A DNA stretch of 64,000 nucleotides from Clostridium omnivorum (GTDB lineage: Bacteria > Bacillota > Clostridia > Clostridiales > Clostridiaceae): positions 2,381,501-2,445,500 of the forward strand of contig NZ_BRXR01000001.1 in assembly GCF_026012015.1 (NCBI RefSeq). Reading direction: 5' to 3'. Position 1 is the first letter of the stretch. The number at the start of each line of letters is the position of its first letter. Below, piece after piece: positions 44,552 through 53,348 of this stretch. A model generated the notes under the pieces. It was not told the origin of the DNA and did not search any database. It saw nothing but the letters and a program-made list of their open reading frames with translations. Position numbers and translations under genes: made by a program.

Positions 44552-46237
44552 TTGATAATTAAAGAAATATATCCAGCAAGAGCTCAGTTTAGAAAGGGCG
44601 AAAAAATAAAAGTAATTGTAGAGATTGAAGGTCACAACACATCAAGCAAACTTAGGTGTAATGTATATAGACTTCATGATAATATTCTCTCATTAGATAA
44701 GTATGTGTCTAGTTCAGAAAATCACGTTGTATTTGAATTTGATATAAATAGTGACGAATTTATGTCAGGTTATGGGGTGGAAGTTGAACTATACGAAAAT
44801 AATAAAAAAGTACAGACTTTAAATACAGCTTTTGATATTTTAAGTTCTTGGAAGTATGCGCCAAGGTATGGGTTTTTATCAGATTTTTCACCAAATGATC
44901 TAGAAGATAAAGACGATTTAAAAGAAATGAATAAATATCATTTAAATGTAGTTCAGTACTATGATTGGATGTACAGACATCATGATTTAATACCGAAATC
45001 AGATATATTTATAGACCCTTTGCAGAGGAAACTTAGCTTGCATACTATAAAGAGCAAAATTGAATTAGCTCATAAATATGGTATGGAGGCTATAGCATAT
45101 GGTGCTGTTTATGCTTCAGCGCCAGAATACTATAAGGAACATAAAGATTTAGCTATATATAAGAATAATGGAGAAGTATTTGGATTTGGTGACTTCCTTT
45201 ATATGATGGACATATCAAGAGAAAGCAAGTGGCATGATCATATAATAGAGGAATTTTATAAAGCTATTAAACTTGGCTTTGACGGAATTCACATGGACCA
45301 GTATGGTTACCCTAAAGAAGCCATGAGTAATGCAAATGGTGTATGGGCTATTAGAAAGCTTAGGGAAGACTTTCCTAACTTAATTAATGATACTAGAAGC
45401 TATATAGAAGAAAAAGGTGAACAGGTTAGTCTAATATTTAATGCTGTAAATAACTGGCCAGTTGAGACTGTAGCAGCGGCGCAGCAGGATGCCGTTTATA
45501 TTGAAGTATGGCCACCTAATGATACTTACCAGGACTTATATAATCTTATATCAAATGCAAAGAGATATGCTTCAGAAAAACAAGTTATTTTAGCTGCTTA
45601 CATGAAACCATTTTTAGAAGAACTTAATATCCCAGTAGAGCAAGCTGAAAATGCTGCACTTTTTACTATGGCTACTATTTTTGCAAGTGGAGGCTTTCAT
45701 CTGCTGCTAGGTGAAAATAAAGGGGTGCTTGATGACCCTTATTATCCTAAATATAGAACTATAGAAAGTGAGGAATTTAATGAGAAGCTAAGAAATTACT
45801 ATGATTTCATAGTTAAATATGAAGAACTGCTCTATGACTTTAATATAATTGATACTACTATGGTTAACACTGGTGGAATAAATGAAGAGTACGCTTTCAA
45901 AGGGGTAAATACTTCACCAAAAGCAGAGGCAAATAGCATTTGGACCTTAATAAAAGAGAAGCCAGGATATAAAATTATAAGTCTAATTAACTTTAATGAT
46001 ATAGAAGATATGAACTGGAATGTTCCTAAAGAAAAATTATCTTCTGAGGTGAAAAATATAGAGGTTTCAGTACTTACTTGTAATGAAATAAAAGGTGTAT
46101 ATGCAGCTTCGCCTGATTTTAATGAAGGTAAAGCCTTAAAACTGGATTTTCAGTATGTAAAGGGAGAGCAGGGCAATAAAGTTAAATTTACAGTTCCAGA
46201 GCTTAAAGTTTGGAATTTAATTTATATAGTGTGTTGA
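44552..46237 (+). CDS. Cytosolic GH66 enzyme
   Basis: A 561-residue paralogue of the preceding GH66 protein without signal peptide or membrane anchor. GIHMDQYGYP carries the nucleophile (about Asp249) and VYIEVWPP the acid/base (about Glu318). The start is TTG behind ATGGGAGG, 19 bp after the anchored enzyme. It probably opens or shortens imported isomalto-oligosaccharides or cycloisomalto-oligosaccharides inside the cell. Its C-terminal domain (TSPKAEANSIWTLIKEKPGY) mirrors that of the anchored protein, suggesting gene duplication. Confidence 0.88.
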   Translation: MIIKEIYPARAQFRKGEKIKVIVEIEGHNTSSKLRCNVYRLHDNILSLDKYVSSSENHVVFEFDINSDEFMSGYGVEVELYENNKKVQTLNTAFDILSSWKYAPRYGFLSDFSPNDLEDKDDLKEMNKYHLNVVQYYDWMYRHHDLIPKSDIFIDPLQRKLSLHTIKSKIELAHKYGMEAIAYGAVYASAPEYYKEHKDLAIYKNNGEVFGFGDFLYMMDISRESKWHDHIIEEFYKAIKLGFDGIHMDQYGYPKEAMSNANGVWAIRKLREDFPNLINDTRSYIEEKGEQVSLIFNAVNNWPVETVAAAQQDAVYIEVWPPNDTYQDLYNLISNAKRYASEKQVILAAYMKPFLEELNIPVEQAENAALFTMATIFASGGFHLLLGENKGVLDDPYYPKYRTIESEEFNEKLRNYYDFIVKYEELLYDFNIIDTTMVNTGGINEEYAFKGVNTSPKAEANSIWTLIKEKPGYKIISLINFNDIEDMNWNVPKEKLSSEVKNIEVSVLTCNEIKGVYAASPDFNEGKALKLDFQYVKGEQGNKVKFTVPELKVWNLIYIVC

Positions 46238-46325
46238 CAATGATTTTAGTATTTGGTTTAGCTTATTGAATTTATCTATCACAACAGGCTAATGCTGAAA
46301 TTAAACTAGGAGCTGGAGGTAAAGC

Positions 46326-48002
46326 ATGAATAAAAAATGGTGGAAAGAAGGAGTAGTATATCAAATATATCCTAGGAGTTTTAAGGATTCTAATGGAGAT
46401 GGAATAGGCGATATAAGAGGAATAATAGAAAAGCTGGATTATATCAAAAAATTAGGAGCTAATATAATTTGGCTATGTCCAATTTACAAATCTCCTAATG
46501 ACGATAATGGCTATGATATAAGCAACTATAGAAGCATTATGGATGAGTTTGGTACCTTGGATGACTTTAATGAACTCTTGGTAGAAATGCATAAAAGGGA
46601 TATTAAGCTTGTTATGGATTTAGTAGTTAACCATACTTCAGATGAACATAAATGGTTTGTAGAAAGCAGAAAATCAAAGGACAATCCATATAGAGACTAT
46701 TATATATGGAGAAAAGGAAAGGACGGAAATCCTCCAAACAATTGGGGGTCTTTCTTCAGCGGTTCTGCATGGCAATACGATGAAAATACAGACGAGTATT
46801 ACCTTCATCTTTTCTCAAAAAAGCAGCCAGATTTAAATTGGGAGAATGAAAAGCTTAAAAGTGAAGTCTATAATATGATGAAGTTCTGGTTTGATAAAGG
46901 CATAGACGGTTTTAGAATGGATGTAATAAATCTTATATCAAAGGTTCAAGGGCTTCCAGATGGGCATAAAGGAGATAACGACCTTTATGGAAATGGATTT
47001 CCTCTATTTGCTAATGGACCTAGAGTACATGAATACCTTCAAGAGATGAATAAGAAAGTACTTAGTAAATATGACATAATGACTGTTGGGGAAACCCCCG
47101 GAGTTAATCCTGAAACCGCAAGGCTTTATGTAAATGAAGATAGAAAAGAATTGAATATGCTGTTCCAATTTGAACTTATGGATATAGATTCAGGTAGTGA
47201 AAAGTGGGACTTAAAGCCATGGAAGCTGACAACCTTTAAGAATATCATGTATAAATGGTATGAAGCCTTAAAAGAGCAAGGTTGGAATTCATTATTCCTA
47301 AATAACCACGATCAGCCTAGAATGGTATCTAGATTCGGAAATGATAAAAAATATAGATTAGAATCTGCTAAAATGTTAGCAACTCTCCTTCATACTTGGC
47401 AGGGAACTCCTTATATATATCAAGGTGAAGAAATAGGAATGACAAATGTGGAGTTTGATATAACAGAGTATAAAGATATAGAAATTATTAACATGTTTAA
47501 TGAAAAAATAGCACAAGGCATGAAAAAAGAAGATTTAATGAAATCTATATATGCTAAGGGCAGGGACAATGCAAGAACTCCAGTGCAGTGGGATGAGTCG
47601 GAAAATGCAGGCTTTACTACAGGAGAGCCTTGGATTAAAGTAAATCCAAATTATAAAGAGATAAATATAAAAAGTGCCTTAGAAGATAAGAACTCCATAT
47701 TTCATTACTATCAAAATTTAATCAAGTTAAGAAAAGAGTACGATGTAATAGTTTATGGCGACATAAATTTATTATATAAGAATGATGAAAATATATTTGC
47801 CTATACAAGAAATCTTAATGATGAAAGTATATTAGTAATACTGAATTTTTTTGAAAAAGAAGTTGAGTTCAAACTTCCAAAGGAAATTGAATTTAAACAT
47901 TATGAACTGCTTTTATCAAACTATAAAGTTCAAGATTGTGGTATAAATAACATAAGTTTAAAGCCTTATGAAGCAAGAGTATATAAGCTGCAAAATAGTT
48001 AG
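46326..48002 (+). CDS. GH13 oligo-1,6-glucosidase-type enzyme
   Basis: A cytosolic alpha-glucosidase of 558 residues, GH13 subfamily 31 type. The conserved regions are DLVVNHTSDEHKWF near 98, GFRMDVINLIS with the nucleophile at about Asp199, TVGETPG with the acid/base at about Glu256, and LNNHDQPR with Asp at about 329. The V-after-nucleophile form GFRMDVIN is typical of alpha-1,6-specific members (oligo-1,6-glucosidase, dextran glucosidase). It finishes the pathway to glucose. The start is ATG with GGAGCTGGAGG upstream. An 88-bp gap from the GH66 gene is still compatible with one operon. Confidence 0.93.
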   Translation: MNKKWWKEGVVYQIYPRSFKDSNGDGIGDIRGIIEKLDYIKKLGANIIWLCPIYKSPNDDNGYDISNYRSIMDEFGTLDDFNELLVEMHKRDIKLVMDLVVNHTSDEHKWFVESRKSKDNPYRDYYIWRKGKDGNPPNNWGSFFSGSAWQYDENTDEYYLHLFSKKQPDLNWENEKLKSEVYNMMKFWFDKGIDGFRMDVINLISKVQGLPDGHKGDNDLYGNGFPLFANGPRVHEYLQEMNKKVLSKYDIMTVGETPGVNPETARLYVNEDRKELNMLFQFELMDIDSGSEKWDLKPWKLTTFKNIMYKWYEALKEQGWNSLFLNNHDQPRMVSRFGNDKKYRLESAKMLATLLHTWQGTPYIYQGEEIGMTNVEFDITEYKDIEIINMFNEKIAQGMKKEDLMKSIYAKGRDNARTPVQWDESENAGFTTGEPWIKVNPNYKEINIKSALEDKNSIFHYYQNLIKLRKEYDVIVYGDINLLYKNDENIFAYTRNLNDESILVILNFFEKEVEFKLPKEIEFKHYELLLSNYKVQDCGINNISLKPYEARVYKLQNS

Positions 48003-48007
48003 AATAG

Positions 48008-48052
48008 AAAAAGCATTCTTCGGTTAAATATTAACTTAGAGGGATGCTTTTG
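48008..48052 (+). terminator. Intrinsic terminator of the dextran locus
   Basis: AAAAGCATTCTT pairs with AGAGGGATGCTTTT (G-T pairs allowed), with an inner GTTAA/TTAAC stem; TTTTGTATTT follows. Confidence 0.82.
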
Positions 48053-48070
48053 TATTTAGAGAACAAACAT

Positions 48071-48099
48071 TTGCATATGTTTTGTGAAAAATATATAAT
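48071..48099 (+). promoter_or_regulatory. Promoter of rarA
   Basis: TTGCAT (48071-48076), a 17-base spacer and TATAAT (48094-48099), a strong sigma-A promoter. Confidence 0.72.
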
Positions 48100-48136
48100 A
48101 AATTTATAAATATATATAGTAAAAAAGAGGGTAAAT

Positions 48137-49456
48137 ATGAATTTTGTACAGGGTTCTTTATTTGAAAATAAGTCTAGCGATTTGCCTCTAGCGCATAGAG
48201 TGAGACCGAGAAACTTAAATGAATATGTTGGTCAAGAGCATCTTCTTGGAAAGGGAAAGATGCTTAGGCATCTTATTGAATCAGACAGTATAGCATCTAT
48301 GATACTCTGGGGTCCCCCTGGAGTTGGAAAGACTACCTTGGCTACCATTATTGCAGCTATGACTAATTCCAATTTTATAACCTTTAGTGCTGTGACTTCA
48401 GGTATAAAGGAGATTAAGGAGGTAATGACAAAGGCTGAGGAGAGTAGGCTTAAGGGCATAAGAACTATTCTTTTTGTAGATGAGATACACCGCTTTAATA
48501 AGGCTCAACAGGATGCTTTTTTACCGCACGTAGAAAAAGGGAATATAGTTCTAATAGGCGCAACCACAGAAAATCCTTCCTTTGAAATTAATTCAGCGCT
48601 GCTTTCAAGGTGTCAGGTGTTTGTTCTTAAATCACTAACCACTGGGGAGATAGTGACTCTATTAAAAAATGCCTTGAAGGATGAGAGAGGCTATGGAAGC
48701 ATAAAAATTGAAATATCAGAAGACCTTCTTGAAAATATAGCTATATACTCAAATGGAGATGCTAGAAACGCACTAAATACTCTAGAAATTGCTGTTATGA
48801 ATGCTTCAAGAGAAGGTGAGATTCTTAAAATTACTAAAAAGGTTCTTGCGGAATGTACCCAAAAGAAGCTTTTAATGTACGATAAAAAAGGTGAGGAGCA
48901 CTATAATATAATCTCTGCTCTGCACAAATCCATGAGAAACAGTGATTGCGATGCAGCTGTTTATTGGCTAGCTAGGATGCTGGAGGCAGGTGAAGATCCG
49001 CTTTATGTAGCTAGAAGGCTTATAAGATTTGCCTCTGAGGATATAGGACTTGCTGATCCAAAAGCACTTCAGATAGCTTTAGCCAGCTATGATGCTACAC
49101 ATTATATCGGCATGCCGGAATGTACTGTGAATTTGACTCAAGCTGTAGTTTATCTTGCCGTAGCGCCAAAATCCAATTCTCTTTATAAGGCTTATGAAAG
49201 AGCAAAGGAAGATGCTATAAACACTATATCTGAAGGAGTGCCACTGCACCTTAGAAATGCTGTAACAAATCTTATGAGTAATGTTGGCTATGGCAAAGGC
49301 TATGAGTATGCCCATGATAATAAAAATAAGATTTCAGATATGGAATGTTTACCTGATAATCTTATTGGCAGAAAATATTATGAACCTACAAATAGCGGTA
49401 TAGAAAAGAATATTCAGGAGAGATTGGAATATTTAAAAAAGCTTAAGAAGAAGTAA
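48137..49456 (+). CDS. rarA: Replication-associated recombination protein A (RarA/MgsA)
   Basis: An AAA+ ATPase of 439 residues that acts at stalled replication forks. Walker A GPPGVGKTTLA near residue 58, Walker B ILFVDEIHRFNKAQQDAFLP near 112, sensor I GATTENPSFE near 143, and the tetramerisation region SEDIGLADPKALQIALAS are all RarA signatures, and the length is standard. The start is ATG with AAAGAGGG upstream. It has its own promoter and stands as a single gene or with the amidotransferase gene 40 bp downstream. Confidence 0.95.
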   Translation: MNFVQGSLFENKSSDLPLAHRVRPRNLNEYVGQEHLLGKGKMLRHLIESDSIASMILWGPPGVGKTTLATIIAAMTNSNFITFSAVTSGIKEIKEVMTKAEESRLKGIRTILFVDEIHRFNKAQQDAFLPHVEKGNIVLIGATTENPSFEINSALLSRCQVFVLKSLTTGEIVTLLKNALKDERGYGSIKIEISEDLLENIAIYSNGDARNALNTLEIAVMNASREGEILKITKKVLAECTQKKLLMYDKKGEEHYNIISALHKSMRNSDCDAAVYWLARMLEAGEDPLYVARRLIRFASEDIGLADPKALQIALASYDATHYIGMPECTVNLTQAVVYLAVAPKSNSLYKAYERAKEDAINTISEGVPLHLRNAVTNLMSNVGYGKGYEYAHDNKNKISDMECLPDNLIGRKYYEPTNSGIEKNIQERLEYLKKLKKK

Positions 49457-49496
49457 AAGAATATAGAATTACTTTTAATGGATAGGGGTGGAAGTT

Positions 49497-50222
49497 ATGA
49501 AAAATCCAATTATAGGGCTTTCAGGTGGTCTTCTTATTATAGAGGGGGAAACCTTTCTTGGACGTGAAAGGGCATATGTAAATAATGACTACATAGAATC
49601 AGTTGTTAGAGCTGGTGGTTCCCCAGTTGTTTTGCCAGTTATTTTAAATGAAGAGTTAATCAAAAGGCAAGTAGAAGCTGTAGATGGAGTAATAATTACA
49701 GGTGGATACGATGTAAATCCATTGGTATATGGAGAAGAACCTTCACAGAGTCAAGGATTTACATATCCAGAGATGGATGAATATGATCTAATGCTTATTA
49801 AAATTGCCTGTGAGTTAAAGAAGCCCATACTAGGCATATGCAGAGGACTACAAATTTTAAATGTTGCTTTTGGGGGTACATTGTATCAGGATTTAGCACA
49901 GATTGAAGGGTGCTATATTAAGCATGTACAGAGTTCTAAGGGTGATTTTGCTGGACACAGTATAGAAGTTAAGAAGGATACACTTCTTTATAATATATTT
50001 GGAGAGGCGGCTTTAGTTAACAGCTTTCACCATCAGGCAATAAAAAAATTAGCACCAGGCTTCACTGTTAGTGCTAATTCTAAGGACGGTGTTATTGAAG
50101 CTATTGAAAAAAATGAGGATAACTTTATAGTTGGGGTTCAATGGCATCCTGAAATGATGACCGGCAACAATGTTAAGATGCTTGATATATTTAAAAAGTT
50201 AGTAGAAAAAGCAGGTAAGTAA
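49497..50222 (+). CDS. Class I glutamine amidotransferase-like hydrolase (PuuD/peptidase C26 type)
   Basis: A hydrolase of about 241 residues. GICRGLQILNVAFGG near 114 holds the catalytic Cys, VNSFHHQAIK near 172 and GVQWHPEM near 213 the His-Glu pair. The order and spacing match gamma-glutamyl-GABA hydrolases, which cleave gamma-glutamyl amides, though the substrate here is not shown. ATG at 49497 has AGGGG 8 bases upstream; GTG 49488 overlaps that site. No putrescine pathway genes are nearby. Confidence 0.9.
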   Translation: MKNPIIGLSGGLLIIEGETFLGRERAYVNNDYIESVVRAGGSPVVLPVILNEELIKRQVEAVDGVIITGGYDVNPLVYGEEPSQSQGFTYPEMDEYDLMLIKIACELKKPILGICRGLQILNVAFGGTLYQDLAQIEGCYIKHVQSSKGDFAGHSIEVKKDTLLYNIFGEAALVNSFHHQAIKKLAPGFTVSANSKDGVIEAIEKNEDNFIVGVQWHPEMMTGNNVKMLDIFKKLVEKAGK

Positions 50223-50227
50223 GCATA

Positions 50228-51001
50228 TTAATGAAATTTAGAAGAAAGTATTTCTTCAGCTACTATTTTGCTTGAGTTTAATACTAAGGATATTCCAGGG
50301 CCTGGATGAACTGAATTTCCTACAAAATATAAATTGTCTGCACTGCTTAATCTATAATGAGGTCTAAAGTAATTAGTTTGTGTTAAGGTAGGGCTGAGAC
50401 CAAAAGCTGTACCGGCATAAGCGTTAAATTTACTTTCCATATCAAGTGGAGAAACATAATTTTTGTATAGGATATTTTCTTCAATATCTTCTAGGCATGG
50501 AATATTTTCTAATTCTTTTAGTATTTTATTTGTTAGTAATTCCATATCAGTATTGTTCCAACTTATTTCTTTAAATAGAAGATTTGGAACACGAAGCATG
50601 AGATTTAAACATTCGCCTCCGTTCTTAACCATGCTTCTATCAATTCTGCTGGGGCAATAGATATATAAAGAAGGATTTTCTGGCACAGCTCCTGTAAAGG
50701 CAGCCTCAATTCCTTCTTTGAATTTTTTGCCTAGATATATATTATGTACGGCTAGTTCCGGTATTTCTTTTTTTAGACCCAAATTCATAGTAAAAGTAGA
50801 GCAGGTATATTTCATTTTAGCTAACTTTTCATCAGTATACTCATCTTTATAATATTTATCTTTTATTAAGTTCTTAACTGCATATGGAAAATCAGCATTG
50901 CACACAACTAAATCTGATTTTTCAATACCAGTGGAGGTTTTTACTCCAATAGCTTTATTATTTAAAAAAAATGCTATTATTTTTAATTCAGTATCTTGCA
51001 A
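50228..51001 (-). pseudogene. Remnant of a CrtI/CrtN-type FAD-dependent desaturase
   Basis: The 257-residue frame matches only the C-terminal half of phytoene-desaturase-like oxidoreductases (usually about 490-510 residues). SDLVVCNADFPYAVKNLI near residue 30 and the C-terminal NLYFVGNSVHPGPGISLVLN are standard for that family, but the N-terminal FAD-binding GxGxxG region is absent. The frame begins at a TTG without a good ribosome binding site, about 60 bp from the divergent PadR gene. It is best read as a 5'-deleted gene. A functional short protein is possible but would lack the cofactor site. The stop lies 5 bp from the convergent hydrolase stop. Confidence 0.72.
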
Positions 51002-51064
51002 TATACAGTACTGAGTGATATAGTATAATTATAGAGTGTAAAAGAAAGGAAGAAAGTACAATAT

Positions 51065-51376
51065 ATGAATACTCAGCTAAAAAAAGGTGTCTTGGAATTA
51101 TGTGTTCTATCTATGCTTTCTGAAAAAGAACGTTATGGCTATGAGCTAGTAAGTGATATTTCTAAAAATATTGCCATTTCGGATGGAACAATTTATCCGG
51201 TTTTAAGAAGATTAAACAACGAGGGATACCTTGAGTCCTATTTACAGGAGTCCCAGGAGGGCCCGCCAAGAAAATATTATAGATTAACTGAGCTTGGTAT
51301 AAATACAAAAGATGAATTGTTATCTGAATGGGTAAGCTTTGCAAATGGTGTTAATAATATCATAAAGGGGATTTAG
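51065..51376 (+). CDS. PadR-family transcriptional regulator
   Basis: A winged-helix repressor of 103 residues. [24 protein letters not shown] at the start and [20 protein letters not shown] near 38 are the family hallmarks, followed by [12 protein letters not shown]. It is a short-form PadR without a large C-terminal domain. The start is ATG with AAAGGAAG upstream. It lies 3 bp before the HAAS-domain gene, a common pairing in which PadR controls its membrane partner. Confidence 0.93.
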   Translation: MNTQLKKGVLELCVLSMLSEKERYGYELVSDISKNIAISDGTIYPVLRRLNNEGYLESYLQESQEGPPRKYYRLTELGINTKDELLSEWVSFANGVNNIIKGI

Positions 51377-51379
51377 AAA

Positions 51380-51985
51380 ATGAATAAAGATGAATTCTTA
51401 AGAGAGATTGAAAAGTCATTGGACAAAATTTCGGAAAAAGAACGTACGGAAATACTATATGATTATGAAGAACATTTTATGATAGGAAAAGAAAACGGAA
51501 AATCTGAAGAAGAAATTTGCTTAGAACTAGGAAGTCCGAAGGAAATTGCTAATAACTATTTATTAAATCGTACAGAGGACAGCTTTGAAGGGGATAAAAA
51601 GGAAGAACCAAAAGAGAATTATGAACCAAAGTTGAATAATGATAGACGAAATTTATATATTGGTTCAGGTATAATTGTAGCAGTTATAGCATTTTTTCTT
51701 CTAGGTTATTCACCAGTAATAAGATATAACCATACTGGAAATCATATCAATGGAAATACAGTTGAAACTGGAGGCATTAGAATTGATGAGACAGGTATAC
51801 ATGGCAATGGAATAAGCATAGATAGTAATGGTGTTAAGGTGCCTGGCGTAAGGGTAGACAGCAATGGAATTAAAGTACCTGGAGTACGTGTTGACAGTAA
51901 TGGAGTTAAAGTTCCAGGGGTCAATATCGATGATAATGGTGTAAATATTGATTTACAAGATGTAAAGATAGATATTAAGAACTAG
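51380..51985 (+). CDS. HAAS (DUF1700) membrane protein with 12-residue repeats
   Basis: A 201-residue protein. Residues 1-65 are the helical HAAS/DUF1700 signalling domain (LDKISEKERTEILYDYEEHF). A membrane helix lies near 92-111 (IGSGIIVAVIAFFLLGY). The extracellular tail holds nearly identical repeats of 12 residues (RVDSNGIKVPGV, RVDSNGVKVPGV and flanking variants), probably a short beta-solenoid. The partner PadR regulator is encoded just upstream. DUF1700 proteins often pair with PadR, with the sensor part outside the cell. The DNA repeat has a 36-bp period. The repeat region may vary in copy number. Confidence 0.82.
   Translation: MNKDEFLREIEKSLDKISEKERTEILYDYEEHFMIGKENGKSEEEICLELGSPKEIANNYLLNRTEDSFEGDKKEEPKENYEPKLNNDRRNLYIGSGIIVAVIAFFLLGYSPVIRYNHTGNHINGNTVETGGIRIDETGIHGNGISIDSNGVKVPGVRVDSNGIKVPGVRVDSNGVKVPGVNIDDNGVNIDLQDVKIDIKN
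51814..51957 (+). repeat. 36-bp in-frame tandem repeat in the HAAS gene
   Basis: Around three close copies of a 36-base unit encode xVDSNGxKVPGV, with weaker copies on both sides. Third-base differences between copies show they are not fresh duplicates. Confidence 0.8.
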
Positions 51986-52000
51986 TTTTATGACCAGCAA

Positions 52001-52046
52001 AACAAAAGGAATGGAACATCCTTAGGGATACTTCATTCCTTTTGTT
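52001..52046. terminator. Intrinsic terminator after the PadR/HAAS pair
   Basis: AACAAAAGGAATG (52001-52013) pairs with CATTCCTTTTGTT (52034-52046). On the minus strand it could also end the transcript of the converging Ser-rich gene. Confidence 0.82.
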
Positions 52047-52126
52047 ATATGGTTATTTTATTTAGGGAAGGTAGTTATGAGTAATATATAAGGTTTTTGG
52101 GGTATCTTATAGTTAAACTGACTATG

Positions 52127-52597
52127 TTATATATCTAAAGCATTGCTATTATTCAAATTCTGTGTATTAGAATCACTAGAGCTATCATTTTGCAGCATAG
52201 ACTCCATCATATAATTAAGCATTTGTGACATATTGTCACCATTGTTTGAAACATTAAAAATGCTTGAATCTGAATCACTAGAATCATCAACGCTTCCAAT
52301 GCTAGCTGCTGACGAGGTCATGGTTTGCATAGACATGAGCTGCATCATTAGTGCTAGCTTATCAGGATGAATTGTAAGGCTGTCAAGGCCGCTAGCTGAA
52401 GCTGCAGTGTTATTTGCAGCTGAAGCAGCTCCAGTACCAAGGCTAGAAGAATTATCAGAGCTACTTTTAAGTATAGACTCTAGTATATTTGAAAAATTTA
52501 AATTAGTACTAGAGCTTGAAGCATTAGTATTATATGCACTAGACAGACCTTGTAGTTCATTAAGCTGCTGTAATCTGGCTGCATTATTAATATCCAA
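52127..52597 (-). CDS. Low-complexity Ser/Asn-rich protein
   Basis: A 156-residue protein without signal peptide, rich in Ser, Asn and Asp, with a Met-rich stretch (LALMMQLMSMQTMTSS near 80 and QMLNYMMESMLQ near 125). The start is TTG behind AAGGAGGG. Such N-terminal segments (MDINNAARLQQLNELQ) resemble, from memory, the disordered leader of some clostridial lytic-transglycosylase proteins, but no catalytic domain follows. No function is proposed. Confidence 0.62.
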   Translation of the reverse strand: MDINNAARLQQLNELQGLSSAYNTNASSSSTNLNFSNILESILKSSSDNSSSLGTGAASAANNTAASASGLDSLTIHPDKLALMMQLMSMQTMTSSAASIGSVDDSSDSDSSIFNVSNNGDNMSQMLNYMMESMLQNDSSSDSNTQNLNNSNALDI

Positions 52598-52661
52598 TAA
52601 AATCCCTCCTTTTGCAACGTATATTATTACTAATTAGAAAATTATTAACAACTACATATAA

Positions 52662-53207
52662 CTAGGTAGTTTTGTTGCCGCCATTTGAATTGTTCTGGTT
52701 GTTTTGGTTATTTTGCTTGTTTGTGTTATTTTGATTACGGGTGAAGTTTCCTCTAATCTTTTGCATTACAGCATCAGCCTGTGCTTGAGTTATTACTCCA
52801 TCAGTTACCAATTTGTTTAAGGCATTGTTTCCTTGTCTGTTTTGCCCATTATTATTTTGGTTATCTTGTCCATTATTTTCACCGTTATTTTTCTGACCAT
52901 TTTGTTTGTTTCTTTGTCCATTTCCTCCAAAGCCTTGTGGATTTGAAGTAAGAGCCTCAATAATTTTATCTGCTTGGCTTTGATTTATGGTTCCATCAGC
53001 CACAAGAGAATTTATGTTTTCTTCCATTCTCTTTTTCATATCCTCTGCATTGAATTGCCTGTTTTTATTCTGACCTTTATTAGTTCCTTGTTTTGCAGAG
53101 GCTGTATTTTTGTTCTGGCAGCCTGCCAGTATACCCATACTTATCACTGCTGATAGTGATAAAATAAATATTTTATTAAATAGCATGTGTTTTTTCATAC
53201 TTTCCAT
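52662..53207 (-). CDS. Asn/Gln-rich lipoprotein with two short repeats
   Basis: A 181-residue lipoprotein: the signal peptide ends in ILAGC (Cys near residue 30). The mature chain has two copies of a helical motif, LVADGTINQSQADKIIEAL near 68 and LVTDGVITQAQADAVMQKI near 132, separated and followed by Asn/Gln/Gly-rich tracts. The motif resembles repeats of bacterial DUF-type surface proteins that pack as helical hairpins. The start is ATG with AGAGGAG upstream at tight spacing; a second ATG 9 bases in is possible. The role is unknown. Confidence 0.72.
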   Translation of the reverse strand: MESMKKHMLFNKIFILSLSAVISMGILAGCQNKNTASAKQGTNKGQNKNRQFNAEDMKKRMEENINSLVADGTINQSQADKIIEALTSNPQGFGGNGQRNKQNGQKNNGENNGQDNQNNNGQNRQGNNALNKLVTDGVITQAQADAVMQKIRGNFTRNQNNTNKQNNQNNQNNSNGGNKTT

Positions 53208-53299
53208 CAGTCTCCTCTAAAAATTAATTCATATGTATTATAAAACAGCTTTATGTCAATTCTGTGACACCTTTGTTAAATATTTTTTTTCATAAATGA

Positions 53300-53328
53300 A
53301 AACCACAGGCATTATAATACCTGTGATC
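53300..53328 (-). terminator. Weak terminator-like hairpin
   Basis: CACAGG (53304-53309) pairs with CCTGTG (53320-53325). On the minus strand GTTTTC follows, a poor T run. It is placed 20 bases after the stop of the cyclic-di-GMP gene. Confidence 0.45.
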
Positions 53329-53348
53329 TTAATAATTTAAAATATTTA

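Noticed and set aside
51814-51957. CRISPR-like short repeats
   Set aside because: Repeats are contiguous, in frame and coding (12 residues per unit); there are no spacers and no cas genes.
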